A stretch of DNA of 64,000 nucleotides from Symbiotaphrina buchneri (lineage: Eukaryota > Ascomycota > Symbiotaphrinales > Symbiotaphrinaceae): contig BCIG01000024.1 of the NCBI GenBank assembly GCA_001599915.1, positions 1-64,000 on the forward strand, given 5' to 3'. Both the position numbers and the translations under genes were made by a program. Below the pieces are notes generated by a model, which saw nothing but the letters and a program-made list of their open reading frames with translations, was not told the DNA's origin and made no database searches. Of the stretch, positions 1 to 10,444 are shown in pieces (position 1 is the stretch's first letter; each line of letters starts with the position of its first letter).

Positions 1-33
1 TAGGATCCGTTTTGATGGGGTCAGGGCCCCGGC

Positions 34-960
34 GTGCTGACAGGGTACGCTAGGCCCGAGAGGGATTTTTCGTCCCTTGTGCAGGAGCGCTATCGCCCGA
101 AACGTATTTTTCGTCCCTCACACAGGAGCGCTATCGCCCGAAACGTATTTTTCGTCCCTCACACAGGAGCGCTATCGCCCGAAACGGATTTTTCGGCCCA
201 TCAGGTCCCCCGGTACCGCCGCCCGACCGGCCACCGCCTTCGCGTCCGGCCCGCCCATTGGCTCCCCGCCGGCGAGGCCGTCGATTCTGCCGCCAAACCC
301 GGACCCCGTCATGCTCCTTCTAAGCCCGGCATCATCGTCAACGACCGCCTGGATATCCCCGGCGACGTCACGACCCCGGAGCAGTACCAGCCCACGAAGC
401 CCATGGAAGACGACAACGGCAAGAAGCTCGTCTGGGAGGCGTGCCAAACGCTCAATGGGAGCTGGGGCTACCATCGCGATAACCACGACTACAAGTCCGT
501 CGATCTGCTCGTGCGCATGCTGGTCGACGCCGTCTCCAATGACGGAAACATGCTGCTGAACGTTGGTCCCACGGGACGCGGAGCCTTCGATCCAAACGCC
601 TCAGAAGCTCTTTCCGGCATCGCAGACTGGATGAAGCTGCATGCGCGGTCGATTTATGGTTGTGGGCCATCGACGTTCACACCGCCGCGCGACGTCAGGT
701 ACACGCAGCGGGGCAAGCGGCTGTACGTGCATGTCTTCACGTGGCCCTTTGAGTACCTCCATCTGCCGGACCTGGCGCACAAGGTCGACTATGCGCAGCT
801 GTTGAGCGACGCGAGTGAGGTGGCCATGATCTTTCTGGATCCGAAGGCGAAACCTAGTACTGTGCATATGCGTGGGGATTCGGAGCATACGTTGACGCTG
901 AAGTTGCCCATCCGGAAGCCGGACGTGGCGGTGCCTGTCATTGAATTGTTTTTGAAATAA
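34..960 (+). pseudogene. alpha-L-fucosidase (GH29), C-terminal remnant
   Basis: The open frame from about 306 to the TAA at 958-960 reads as the C-terminal half of a GH29 alpha-L-fucosidase, which removes terminal fucose from glycans outside the cell. Recognisable blocks are GIIVNDRLD, ETLNGSWGY-like (here QTLNGSWGYHRD), the LLVRMLVDAVSNDGNMLLNV block with VGPTGRG after it, and a C-terminal beta-domain. The catalytic N-terminal half is absent: upstream of position 34 this frame has stops, and 41-204 is the 41-bp tandem repeat. The part translated from the repeat and from about 205-305 does not look like the family. I infer a 5'-truncated gene. An upstream exon outside the window cannot be excluded. 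Confidence 0.7.
41..204. repeat. 41-bp tandem repeat, about 3.5 copies
   Basis: Three units begin with CAGGAGCGCTATCGCCC at 82, 123 and 164, an exact 41-bp spacing, and a partial diverged copy lies just upstream. The first two full copies are almost identical and the third diverges near its end. Because 41 is not a multiple of 3, each unit is read in a different frame, so it does not encode a peptide repeat. It abuts the fucosidase remnant. There are no spacers between units, so it is not CRISPR-like. Confidence 0.9.
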
Positions 961-1033
961 GATAGCTGCTGCATTAATCGACATCCAATTCATCACTATC
1001 CGGTCCCAAATGATTCATTATGTGTATAACTCC

Positions 1034-1705
1034 TCAAGCAAGCAAGGACGCCAAACTCTTGTACAAGAACGGCAGGGCCACTCCAAACCCGGGCCAGAAA
1101 GCAATACTTGCACCCTGGCTGACCTTACCCTTCTCCAACAACTTGAAGTTCCCTAGAATGGCAATATGCGCGGCCAGACCCAACACCACAGAAAGCGCCA
1201 ACTGGCTGTTGTTGATAGCCATCTTTGAATACGAGTATAATGTCAACGGTAGGAGGAGCGTTACCGCCGTGGCCAGTCCCGGATTATATGTCCTGCCCTC
1301 CTTCAAGAAAGTAACCATGTGCAAGATCCCATTCACGAGGACAAAGCCGTTAAAAGGAATAGAGAGCAGGGGATCCTTGTCAGCGTTGTAAAAGCTGATC
1401 GCTCCATAAGTCCATGCAAACCCGACGTTGACGGCCGTGACCCACGCAGGCGTCGCAGGAAACTTGGCAAGATCAGTGTAGCCCAGAGACCTGGCCATAT
1501 GCTTTTGGAAGGCGAAACTCTCGCCCTTGAGATCATAGCCGTGCTCTTCGAACTGGTGCACCATGTAGATTGGAAGCAGAGCGGCAAGCAAGTTTCGTGA
1601 AGTCGCAAGATCAGCGGCTGCTGGCTCGGTGATGAGTTGGCGGGCAAGTAGGAAGCCTCCGAGCGGCAGACCAACAAACGGCCAGAGAGTTGTAAGCTGA
1701 GGCAT
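1034..1705 (-). CDS. HXXEE-motif membrane protein
   Basis: A single-exon 223-residue protein. The segment HQFEEHGYD matches the HXXEE signature that names this family of multi-pass membrane proteins of unknown activity. Several hydrophobic segments can be seen: near the N-terminus, around the WVTAVNVGFAW segment, the VNGILHMVTFL helix with a second histidine, and two C-terminal helices. The conserved His/Glu set suggests a metal site or catalytic site in the membrane, but no reaction is established that I know of. It lies tail-to-tail with the fucosidase remnant (73 bp apart) and upstream of the NmrA-like gene in the same orientation. Confidence 0.75.
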   Translation of the reverse strand: MPQLTTLWPFVGLPLGGFLLARQLITEPAAADLATSRNLLAALLPIYMVHQFEEHGYDLKGESFAFQKHMARSLGYTDLAKFPATPAWVTAVNVGFAWTYGAISFYNADKDPLLSIPFNGFVLVNGILHMVTFLKEGRTYNPGLATAVTLLLPLTLYSYSKMAINNSQLALSVVLGLAAHIAILGNFKLLEKGKVSQGASIAFWPGFGVALPFLYKSLASLLA

Positions 1706-2134
1706 TATCGAATTGAAGATTGTTGGGCAGGTGGGATCAGATATAGATAGAACTGGAATGCGGATGATTCTTCACTAAATACTGAGGAAAGTAGAAAGCT
1801 TGTTCTACTGTTGAACTCTTGACCTCAGAGTCGGAACAAAACACTGGACCATCTTCAGGACTATATAATGAGTCGACGTTCATAAACACGTGTTCCTGCG
1901 GGGTTGAGCTTTCTAAGTTCCAAGCTTTCCAAGTTTCAAGCTTTCCTGGAGAAGCTACGTCACGCAGATAAGATCGGCTGTACAGAAGGGGAAAGTGTTG
2001 CGCCGGCCAAATCATTCAGTGGTTCTGTGACTGCGCCGTTCGCTAGATATTATTAAAATCTCAAAGGAATACATCGGCCTTGATGATGAAAAACAACCTG
2101 GAAAACATTCCTCCCTTCAACCACCCATTCCTAC
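1706..2134. other. intergenic, promoter of HXXEE gene
   Basis: No gene seen. It holds the 5' flank of the HXXEE gene, with short AAGCTTTCC/AAGTTTC direct repetitions around 1905-1950, and the 3' flank of the NmrA-like gene. Confidence 0.5.
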
Positions 2135-2998
2135 TCAGTGTTTGTGACCAGTAACGTACGGACTCTGACGTATGTATGCTTCCCAATCCAGGAAGTCTTT
2201 CTGCACCTCCGCACCAGTCCCCTTCTCCCTAAAAAAGGTAGCCATCTGCTTCATCTCACCCACCATAGCCACAAGAGCAACCGTCAGGAACTTGGGGGCA
2301 GTCGGCAACTTCTTGCCCCCAGTCACCTTAGCAAAGATGCGATATCCCTCCTCATACGTCAAGTTATCTCCAGCAAGGTTGAGCTCCAAACCCCGGTACC
2401 CTTCGGGTGCCATCATTATCTTCACCACCGTCTCCCCAATATCCTTCGTCGAGACCACCGGCATCTTCGCTCCATCCACACAGTCGCGCCACATGCCCGT
2501 ATACACCTTCCCGATAAATCCCGGAACAAAATTCTCCAACAAGACGTTCGGCCGAACGATCGTATACGGGACCTTCGTCTGCCTGCGCAGGAAGGCCTCA
2601 ATCTCATGCTTCGTGTCCCAGATATCAACGCCCGACTTTACATTGCCTCCTGGGCCGCGGTCGATGCTACCCATGACGATATGCTTCGCGCCGGCGTTTC
2701 CAGCAGCGGCGATGATCTTCTGCCCGAGCTCGACTTCGTTTTTGGCGTCGCTGGGAGTCATGAAGAAGACCCCGTCTGGAACTGAGCCGACGGCGCGGAA
2801 GATGGCGGTGGGGTCGTTCATGTCGCCCTGGATGGGCTTGATAGATGGGTGCTTGCTGGCGAGGACGGAAGATGATGCGGGCTTGCGGTGCACGGCGTAG
2901 ATGGTGCTGTTGCTTGCGTCGGCGTGGTCGATGAGGGCTTTCAGGACAGCACTGCCCTGCTTTCCGGTGGCGCCGAAGACGACGAACTTCTTCGTCAT
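2135..2998 (-). CDS. NmrA-like NAD(P)-binding protein
   Basis: A single-exon 287-residue protein. The N-terminus VVFGATGKQGSAV is the glycine-rich dinucleotide-binding loop (GxxGxxG) of atypical short-chain dehydrogenases of the NmrA/HSCARG type. The conserved order continues with GDMNDP, VFFMTP, AGAKHIVMGSID, YTIVRPNVLLENF and a C-terminal helical lobe. Such proteins bind NAD(P) and often act as redox sensors or as reductases on small molecules. True NmrA represses the GATA factor AreA, but this protein is shorter and is better called NmrA-like. A TATA element lies about 85 bp upstream of the start. No catalytic YxxxK is evident, which fits a binding role. Confidence 0.88.
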   Translation of the reverse strand: MTKKFVVFGATGKQGSAVLKALIDHADASNSTIYAVHRKPASSSVLASKHPSIKPIQGDMNDPTAIFRAVGSVPDGVFFMTPSDAKNEVELGQKIIAAAGNAGAKHIVMGSIDRGPGGNVKSGVDIWDTKHEIEAFLRRQTKVPYTIVRPNVLLENFVPGFIGKVYTGMWRDCVDGAKMPVVSTKDIGETVVKIMMAPEGYRGLELNLAGDNLTYEEGYRIFAKVTGGKKLPTAPKFLTVALVAMVGEMKQMATFFREKGTGAEVQKDFLDWEAYIRQSPYVTGHKH

Positions 2999-3079
2999 GA
3001 TTTAGGATTTATCCTGTGTGTTGAGAATGAATGTGTAAATAAAGAATGCGACATCTTGGAGCCGAAGGTTTGAGGCCAG

Positions 3080-3090
3080 GGTATATAAAC
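3080..3090 (-). promoter_or_regulatory. TATA box of the NmrA-like gene
   Basis: On the minus strand GTTTATATAC lies about 85 bp upstream of the ATG at 2998, a plausible core promoter position. The rest of 2999-3503 is a divergent promoter between this gene and the dual zinc-finger gene; nothing else was recognised in it. Confidence 0.5.
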
Positions 3091-3503
3091 ACATCTCATA
3101 CGCTCCTGGGCCCGGCCTTGCCGTAGGCTGCCGTTCTGTATCCCACTGCCGGCTATTGCCATCATCCCACTGGATCCCAAGCAGACCCGTCATCCGTACC
3201 GCAGTATATTACCGCTCGACTGCACTCCACGTTCATGTTACTAAATTTTCGCCGGAGCTGGGCGCATCCCACCGGCTAGGCTAGCCCATCCCACTTGCTT
3301 CCGCCCCTATAGCCTCGGGGGAATGTTTCCTCCGGGCGCAGCGAGAGTAACGCAAGCCGGCCGAGCTTAGCGTCGGAAGTGCAAGCCACTCCGCCTCTCC
3401 GCCAGAACTTGGAACCTTTATCCCACCCCCATCCGCCATTTCACGCCGAAAATCACACTTGAAGAGCCGGGGTAGTACAATTCCTTGATTTTTTTGTTGG
3501 ACG

Positions 3504-4076
3504 ATGGAATCGCAGAACATTCACAACCCACCACCATCCTCAGCCAGCCAAGCCTTTCCATGTCCCCACCCAAACTGCGAGAAAACCTTTCAGCGGCGGG
3601 AACATCTCACCCGGCACGAACAGAACCATTCCTCCGACAAATTATACAAATGCGATCACTGCCCTAAAGCTTTTGCAAGAAGGTATTCTAACCTTCCACC
3701 CCAATTATATACGTCCAGACCCAGCGCTCACAGACGCAGCGATGTTCTCCGCCGTCACACGGCTTTGCACACCAAGCCCAGCGTGCCGCAACGTACGCGG
3801 ATAGCGTGTGCCAACTGCAGACATCGCAAGCAGAAATGCGATGCGAGCACGCCTTGCGCGTCGTGTAGTGCGAGCCAGGTGGAGTGCAGACGGGAGGAAG
3901 ATGTGCCTCCGGCTCGGGGCCAGAGACCTAGCATAAGTGGCGCATGGGACACGTCAATGGGTGGCACGGCTGGCGGTGAGATTGCAGGGATGGATTTGAG
4001 TATTGGAAAGTTTGGAGAGCGGGGATGGTGTCCCGGCAGGTCGGCGGCTAGGGTTTGGCAGACGTATGTGGCATGA
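3504..4076 (+). CDS. short C2H2 + Zn2Cys6 regulator
   Basis: Two exons, 3504-3682 and 3734-4076, join across a 51-bp intron to give 173 residues. The join completes the second C2H2 finger. Finger 1 is CPHPNCEKTFQRREHLTRHEQNH and finger 2 starts CDHCPKAFARR. A Zn2Cys6 binuclear cluster follows, CANCRHRKQKCD...CASCSASQVEC. Fungal proteins with this order normally carry a long fungal_trans (PF04082) domain; here the frame ends about 75 residues after the cluster, in low-complexity sequence. The gene is therefore either a natural minimal DNA-binding protein or a 3'-truncated relic. It could compete for sites with full-length relatives, which is inference only. Confidence 0.75.
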   Translation: MESQNIHNPPPSSASQAFPCPHPNCEKTFQRREHLTRHEQNHSSDKLYKCDHCPKAFARRYSNLPPQLYTSRPSAHRRSDVLRRHTALHTKPSVPQRTRIACANCRHRKQKCDASTPCASCSASQVECRREEDVPPARGQRPSISGAWDTSMGGTAGGEIAGMDLSIGKFGERGWCPGRSAARVWQTYVA

Positions 4077-4249
4077 TGGCTTTGATGTTACTGGGAGCCA
4101 GTTACAATGTTTGGTCGCTTCTATGAAGGAAGGGCACTGTCGCACGCTTTTCGTATACCCCAACTATATGTCTTCACATCATCTGAAAAAATGGAATATA
4201 ACCTGAATAGTCTAACAACGAGGTATATCCTTCTCTCTATCCGTCTATA

Positions 4250-5937
4250 TTAAGAAGAATCCTCTTCCTCTTCCTCCTCACATTCCTCTTCCCTCTCCAG
4301 CACATCCTCCACCGCCTTCTCCCAATGAAACCACCAACAATACAAGCCCTCACTCGCCGTAATCCCCGCCGAACCCAGAATACAGCCCACCCACAACCCG
4401 ACCAAACCCAGCTTCGCCGGCCCGAAACAGAGCCACAGCGCCAACGGCACCGCGACGAAATAGTAGACCGCGACATTGATCCACCCACCAACAGCCTGGC
4501 GGCCCAAGCCGCGCAGGACGCCGTTCGCCAGCGCAGTCGTCGCGTCGACGATCTGGAACGCAGCCAGGACCGGCATGGCGGATGTAGCGAGCCGCCGGAC
4601 GATGGGGTCGGGTGAGAAAGCGCGGGGAAGCAGCTTATACAGCGAGGCGAGGAGCGCGGCGTCGAGAGCGCCGACGCCGAGGAAGACGCCGATGTACGCG
4701 CGGGCGGTCGTGCGCGCGACGGGGAGGAATTCGGGGCCGGCGCCGATGAGGTTCCCCAGGCGCGTGCTGGCGACGATGGAGGCGGAGAAGGGCAGGTGGA
4801 AGACCGTGTCGGAGGAGGTGGTGAGGATGGATTGCGCGGCGAGGTGTGCGGGTGAGAGATAGGAGGTGGCGAAAGTGAGGATGTCGAAGGCGAGCCATTC
4901 GGCTTCGACCATGACGATCCCGGGCAGAGCGAGATGTAGCATCGTGCCCCAGTCGGTGAAGACGTCGTAAGTGAAGCCCGGCCAGCATTCGAGGCTGGAC
5001 GGCGCGATGAAGAGGATGTAGAGTAGCAGGAAGAGTGGTAGCAGCGTGTTGCTGGTGGCGACGGCGAGGGCGGCGCCGGTGATGCCCAGCGAGAGGACGT
5101 GCACGGCGAGGTAGTTTAGGAGTAGGTTGAAGGGTGCGCAGATTAGCAGCACGAATAGGGAGGCGCTGAATAGTCCTTGGGCTTGCGTGAAGCGCTTGCC
5201 GGCTTCGAATAATGCGTAGCCCGGGGCGCCGAAAAGAAGGATCCGCAGGTAGTGGCCTGCGAGGTAGGCGATTTCCTTTTCTTCTGCAGGTACCATGTGC
5301 GCAAGGATGTGGCCAGAGAAGAACCAGAGTAAACCGATGGGGATAGTTACTAGCAGTAACAGCAGAGCCATGCGTTGGAGGTGGAGACCAACATGGGTCT
5401 TGTAATCGGATCCATAGGCTTGAGCGCATAAGGTGTCCAGGCCTTCTCAATTGTCAGTAGGAGTTACGACGAGCTTCTTTCAGACGGATGGGTTTACTAG
5501 TTGCCAGTCCTTCATAGACGGCTAAGCCTGTGATATTGGCAGTCATGGTTGCTAGTGAGACGGCAGCGAGCTCGTTGGTTCCGATATGGCCGACCACTAG
5601 GGTGGTTATAAGAGAAAACGAGTACTGTGCGAGTCAGCTTGAAAACCTTTTCCCGCCGGATGCGATGATTACAAACCTGTAGCAGATAGGTAAGAGTTAA
5701 GGGAAGAGTATGTTTGAGTAGTAATATCGCCTCCCGCCCCGCGCCGGATGTGGTTCCATCTTCTTCCCGCTCTCCATTCGGCGTCGTCGGTTCAGTATGG
5801 CTATCCGGGACGGAAGAATAAAAGAAAGACGGGGCAGATCTGGTGGACTGGGCGGATAGAGCTCTCTTAAGCAGCAGTGGTCTGGACTCATTGTTACTGG
5901 ATGAAAAGGAAAAGCGGCGAGGCTTAAGAAGGGGCAT
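4250..5937 (-). CDS. MATE-family multidrug/toxin extrusion transporter
   Basis: Three exons (5937-5677, 5624-5498, 5442-4250) join in frame to 526 residues. After a hydrophilic N-terminal tail of about 75 residues, the first helix block LPLTLTYLLQ-YSFSLITTLV and the MATE hallmark VGHIGTNELAAVSLA followed by LDTLCAQAYGS are recovered by splicing. About twelve hydrophobic helices follow. The second half starts near YLSPAHLAAQSIL. The tail is strongly acidic (a run of Glu/Asp before the stop). MATE carriers export cationic organic compounds in exchange for H+ or Na+ at the plasma or vacuolar membrane. Start chosen at MPLLKPRRF; an upstream in-frame ATG at 6054 would add 39 atypical residues. Confidence 0.9.
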
Positions 5938-6901
5938 GGTGACGTGGGAGTAAGGACAGTCACGCTGTTTCTTTGGAGGGAATGTGGGCATCCCGGGATC
6001 TCGGGACGCTCGGCCCGGAGATTTGCACGCGCCACAGCCGATTCGACCAACCATAGGACGGCTTTTGGCACTGATGTAATCCTACTAATAAAAGACTGGT
6101 ATGACTCCGTGTCACACCACAAAAACAGTGTCGCAAAGAGACATGACATACAGCTATCATCCTCTCTGTGATCCATTCGGCAGCTCATTTTCCGGAGAAG
6201 GGCGCTGGCGCAGGAACGATCAGAGCGGAGCCGTTACACTCTTGACTGCTAAAGAATCTGAATATCATCTGGGGAGCCAACCACATATTGCGTTCGTGGA
6301 TGGAGACAGCAATCCGGGAAGCTGCTACACAAGTCTGGAGCATAGTGGTTAAGGATCGAAATGTGTATTGGAAGGTCGTACCAGAGCGTAGGCTCGTCTA
6401 GAAGTCTCTAAACGACGAGGAAGGGAGGTGTTTGCAAGATATACTGTCACATTGACTTTCCAATCCACTATAGATACATACAACCCACGCTGAATATCGT
6501 ACACTTTGCCAAAAACACTTTGTCCAAGCGCAGTGCACGACACCCAGCGCGGAAACTTGTCCTCCAACAGGTAGGTTACAGGACGGCCGTAAGCGCCGGG
6601 CATGCGTCAGAAGAAGCAAAGTGCATGCGTTGCCTGGGTCCCAATGGCGGTCCAGCCACCACTCAGCGACCCCATGTTCTTCTTCTCCTCGTAGCTCGTG
6701 TCTTCGGTCAACCAACGCCGCTCCTGGAAGTGCGTGCAAAAAGCGCGAGAAGAATTGGCACAATCACAAAGACACAAAAAGCACACACCAAACACACCAA
6801 ACACACTCAAGATGCCACACGCGCACACGAAAAACTCCAAACTATGGAACTCTTCTTGTTCTTCAGAAGTTATATCTCACATCCGGGCGCATCTCGCGAC
6901 G
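5938..6901. other. intergenic, about 960 bp
   Basis: No supported gene. It contains the promoter side of the MATE gene and a CA-rich low-complexity tract around 6770-6830 just past the 3' end of the thaumatin-like gene. Short open frames here have no recognisable product. Confidence 0.5.
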
Positions 6902-8170
6902 CTACCGGCGGTTGTGGATATGTCTCTTATGCTCATGAAGATGGCCACGGTGGCGCTTGCTGAGCTGCGTGTCGCGCTTGCGGGCCGCGTCGCCGACGTA
7001 GTTGATCGTCGGGCAAGACGTGCCAACGCAGCACTCGATCAGCGACGAGTCCATGCCGCGATCCGTCTTATCATCATTGGAGTATTTATACGCAGCCGGA
7101 CACGTGCCCGCGACGAAAGGCGTAGAGGGGTTATCGCGATCTCCACCGTTCGGGTTCGTGCACGCGCCGACCTCGCCATTGACCAGGATCTGCTGCTCGT
7201 CGGGACACTCCTCGAGGTACGTGTTCTCGAGGCAGCCCAGAATCACGTCGGCGGCCGTGCACGAGATGGGGACCGAGTAGGCGACCACAAAGCTGACGTC
7301 GAGGTTCAGTGGCGGGTAGCCGTCGGTGCCGCCTGCGGAGTACGTCCATTCGACCAGGCTGCCTTGGCTCACGGGGCTGTCGATCCCCTCGACCGCGACG
7401 CCCATGTTTGAGCTTGATTCTGTGCCGAGTGTCCAGCTTGCGTCGGCGCCGGGAGCGAGTTTGGTGCTGATAGACGACCCGCCGCCGAAGGCGACGGTCA
7501 GTGTGGTTGAGTGCGCGTTGGTGATGTATACGGTGAGATCTTCGCCGCTGGAGCCATCGCCGCCGGATAGATTGCTGCTGCTCGGGGCGGCGGTGATGGC
7601 AGCCGAGGATGAGGATGAGGATTTTGCGGCTGCGTTGCCTGAGTTTTGCTCTCCTTCGTAGGGCGAGTTGTTCGACGATGACGAGGAGGAGCTGGAGGAC
7701 GTGGCTGCTGCTGTTGAGGTTTCGGCGGGCGATGACGAGCTGCTTGACGAGGAAGCAGCCGCTTGGTTGCCGGCGTTCAAGTGGTTCTCGCCCAACGCGT
7801 TACTCACCACGGCGGTCGCCGAGGAGGACGAGGAGGAGGATGCGGCGATCGGGTCCACGGCTACCGGGGTGTACGAGGACGTGGAAGCCGCAGCGGAAGA
7901 GCTCGGAGCGGCGGCACTGCTCTCCACGCTGGCCACCGCCGAGGAGGTGACAGCTACAGCCGAAGCAACGGACGAGGAGGCCTCTTCCTCCAGCAGCGTC
8001 GCGGTCCTAACAGACCCGTCCGGGTACTGGAACACCGTCACGACGGCGGTGCTAACAACGACATCCCACACAACACCCGCTTCAGCATTGGCAGCTGGGA
8101 TTGCCAGGACCGGACACGCGATCCAGGCGACGATGCCACCGGCCAGCGCCAGGGACGACAACGACCGCAT
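6902..8170 (-). CDS. secreted Ser-rich thaumatin-like wall protein
   Basis: A single-exon 422-residue protein. A signal peptide (MRSLSSLALAGG to about residue 30) is followed by roughly 170 residues dominated by Ser, Ala and Thr with poly-Ser runs, likely O-glycosylated. From about residue 205 comes a compact beta-rich domain with eight cysteines (LTVYITNAHSTTLTVAFGGG; ISCTAADVILGC; EECPDEQQ; VAGTCPAAYKYS; IECCVGTSCP), resembling fungal antigenic thaumatin-like proteins. The C-terminus is His/Arg-rich, KRHRGHLHEHKRHIHNRR, with no GPI hydrophobic tail. I infer a soluble or covalently held cell-wall protein. The opposite strand shows long acidic mirror frames caused only by Ser codons. Confidence 0.75.
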   Translation of the reverse strand: MRSLSSLALAGGIVAWIACPVLAIPAANAEAGVVWDVVVSTAVVTVFQYPDGSVRTATLLEEEASSSVASAVAVTSSAVASVESSAAAPSSSAAASTSSYTPVAVDPIAASSSSSSSATAVVSNALGENHLNAGNQAAASSSSSSSSPAETSTAAATSSSSSSSSSNNSPYEGEQNSGNAAAKSSSSSSAAITAAPSSSNLSGGDGSSGEDLTVYITNAHSTTLTVAFGGGSSISTKLAPGADASWTLGTESSSNMGVAVEGIDSPVSQGSLVEWTYSAGGTDGYPPLNLDVSFVVAYSVPISCTAADVILGCLENTYLEECPDEQQILVNGEVGACTNPNGGDRDNPSTPFVAGTCPAAYKYSNDDKTDRGMDSSLIECCVGTSCPTINYVGDAARKRDTQLSKRHRGHLHEHKRHIHNRR

Positions 8171-10444
8171 GGTTTCCTTCCTGCTTCTGCTTCTTCTTCT
8201 TTGGTCGGGTTGGATGTCAACAGACAGTTCACGAATATGACCTGTGGATAGGACGGGTTACGTTGTCCAGCAAGGTAACGGTAAAGGAATGATGCTATCA
8301 CGAAGTCTAAAGGAGCGACTGTGAGCGAGTTTTGCTGTGGGTAGTGAAGGAGGGATTGCAGCAAAGCGAAGAAAGACCGTGGTGCTGGTGGTGGAGAAGC
8401 GTGGAAGGGGGTGAAAGGAAGGGGCCTTGGGGGGACATGGGAAAAGGAATGCAGTGGGCGACCCAGGGGTAACAACAGCATGCCCAGCAAGCAGGCCCAA
8501 GGCGCGCCGCCAAAATTATAATCAAACCCCTGGCGTGGCGCGCTGTAATTTGTCTGGGCATTGGCGCGGGCCCCCCTTTTCCAATCTGCCAGCCGGCGTA
8601 TGAGCCAATCAACGCGCTCCAGCCGATCCACCTCAAACATTCGCGGGTGCTTAGCCAGATTAGCTGCATGCCTAGCCTTGTGTTTCCTGAGTCGCTGGGC
8701 AGGGAAAAAAGGGGCCGGCCCAAGCTGATGAGCGCGAGGGTTCACGCGTCGCTCACCATGAAACAACCAGTTAGAATTTAGCCCATGGCAGAAGGATCTT
8801 TCTTTTTCCTTGGATCTCTGTCTTCTCGGCGTTCTCGCGAGTCGAGTGGCTCTTTCTCCAGCCACCCAGTTAACTTCTGTCATTGTTTCTTGCGCAAGCT
8901 CATTCGATGGTCTGGCGACAGTCTGTGGCGGTAATCAAAGCTAGGAACAGGCCAATCTGCACTCTCCCGTACCATTGGCCAGCTGGTCGGGATTGAGCAA
9001 GCATTGCCACGTCATCAACGCCGTGTACTCCGTAACTGGTGCCGAGTGACTAGATCTCAGATGCTACCGCCATGGCTCCACTCGGAAGGGCACGATGTCA
9101 ATCAACAACACTCATACAGCAAGTTCACGGGCCTCTCACAGTTTGATTATCATTGTTCGAAACCATGCCTTCATATTCCATGACTGTTTTGCTCCCACCT
9201 GATTCCCTAGAACTTCAAAAAATCCTATTAATTTTAGGGCAAGCTGCCAGCGTGGCTACTTCGGCGCTAACGACTGCGTTCCAACACTCGCGAGATTTCG
9301 ACCCACTACCGTGTTCGCGAGTCGCGCCGGTCTAGACACCATCATCTTAAAATGAAGCGATTGCGCGGACAAACACATCCTCAATTTCCCTCGAACCTGA
9401 GCATCATGACTCGTGAGGGCTGACATTCATTCCATGATTTACTTACCATGATCTCCTTACCATGATATCTGCCCGATCTAGGATACCATCCTCAGTTCCA
9501 GACTTCCAGTTAAAGTCCCGGGCCTCAGTGGGCCCCGACCCCGAGAACTGCGACCCGTACACCTAAAGGCAGACCTGGATGACCCTGGTGCTCCTGATTC
9601 AATCCAAATCTGGGTCCAATCTGCGTAGAGAAGATTCATAGAAGAGCTAGAACGGGCTGTTCTCTCAATCAATCAAGACACATTGTGATCCATAATGTAT
9701 CGTGCCAGAGGGCCGTTTCTCATCTGGAAAGCGAAAGAGGAAGCAAAATTTCGTTTTCATGTCTCAGTACCTTTAGGCACGTCCTTGGGCAATTACTGTC
9801 CATCCGGTTCGTCCGGAATGCCCATAGATGTAGTGCAGCGAAACAATGTCTATTACTGTATTATCAGACCCACCTCCCCTACGGCTACCCAGTCCCTGCC
9901 TACATAAGGGGAAGGCGTGCGAGTTGGTACCAGCGAAGCCGACCCTGCATTTAAATTCCATTCTTAGACCTACCTTTTCATAGCTGCTCTTGATCTGTGG
10001 GGTTACGGCAACCTGAGACAAACGGACCCTCCTCAGGCGCCCTGATCGGAAACGAGCTTACTTCATACGATCAACCCGAGACTCTACTGTACATGATTGG
10101 GCGGTGCTGAAACGTCTTTACCCTCTACTTGCTCCGAACAGCCCTTACTCGTACATTCCCTGTGGCCTATGCAAGTCATGACTGTGCGCGCTGCAGCAGG
10201 CAGGTCGGTATGCTAACAGTCCAGAGCATGGTGATTGTGTAAACGGACTTGTATATCTGACTGGCCGTACGTGAGAAGATCCAATTGAAATGAAACTCCG
10301 GTCTGATACTCGCTGTTCAACAATAAGAGACTGGACATTGCAATCTGAGGCCTCTGATATACCATTGACATACCAGACCGCAACCGTACATATCGACCAC
10401 GGCTTAGATAGCTTTCCTCGATAGAGTACAGGCACGACCCCTCC
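8171..10444. other. gene-poor 2.3 kb
   Basis: The first 700 bp is the promoter and leader of the thaumatin-like gene; read on the minus strand it is pyrimidine-rich, as is usual for well-expressed fungal genes. The rest (8900-10440) shows short frames only, with no recognisable protein, RNA gene or repeat. Confidence 0.5.

Noticed and set aside
41-204. CRISPR-like array
   Set aside because: Units are directly abutting with no spacers, and the genome is fungal.
2138-2900. Plus-strand frames over the NmrA-like gene
   Set aside because: Shadow of a clear Rossmann protein on the other strand.
6698-8251. Long open frames antisense to the thaumatin-like gene, including acidic repeats
   Set aside because: They mirror Ser/Ala codon runs on the coding strand, have no domain and no splice or start support.
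8038-8883. 281-codon minus-strand frame overlapping the start of the thaumatin-like gene
   Set aside because: It covers the promoter and leader in another frame and its composition is not protein-like.
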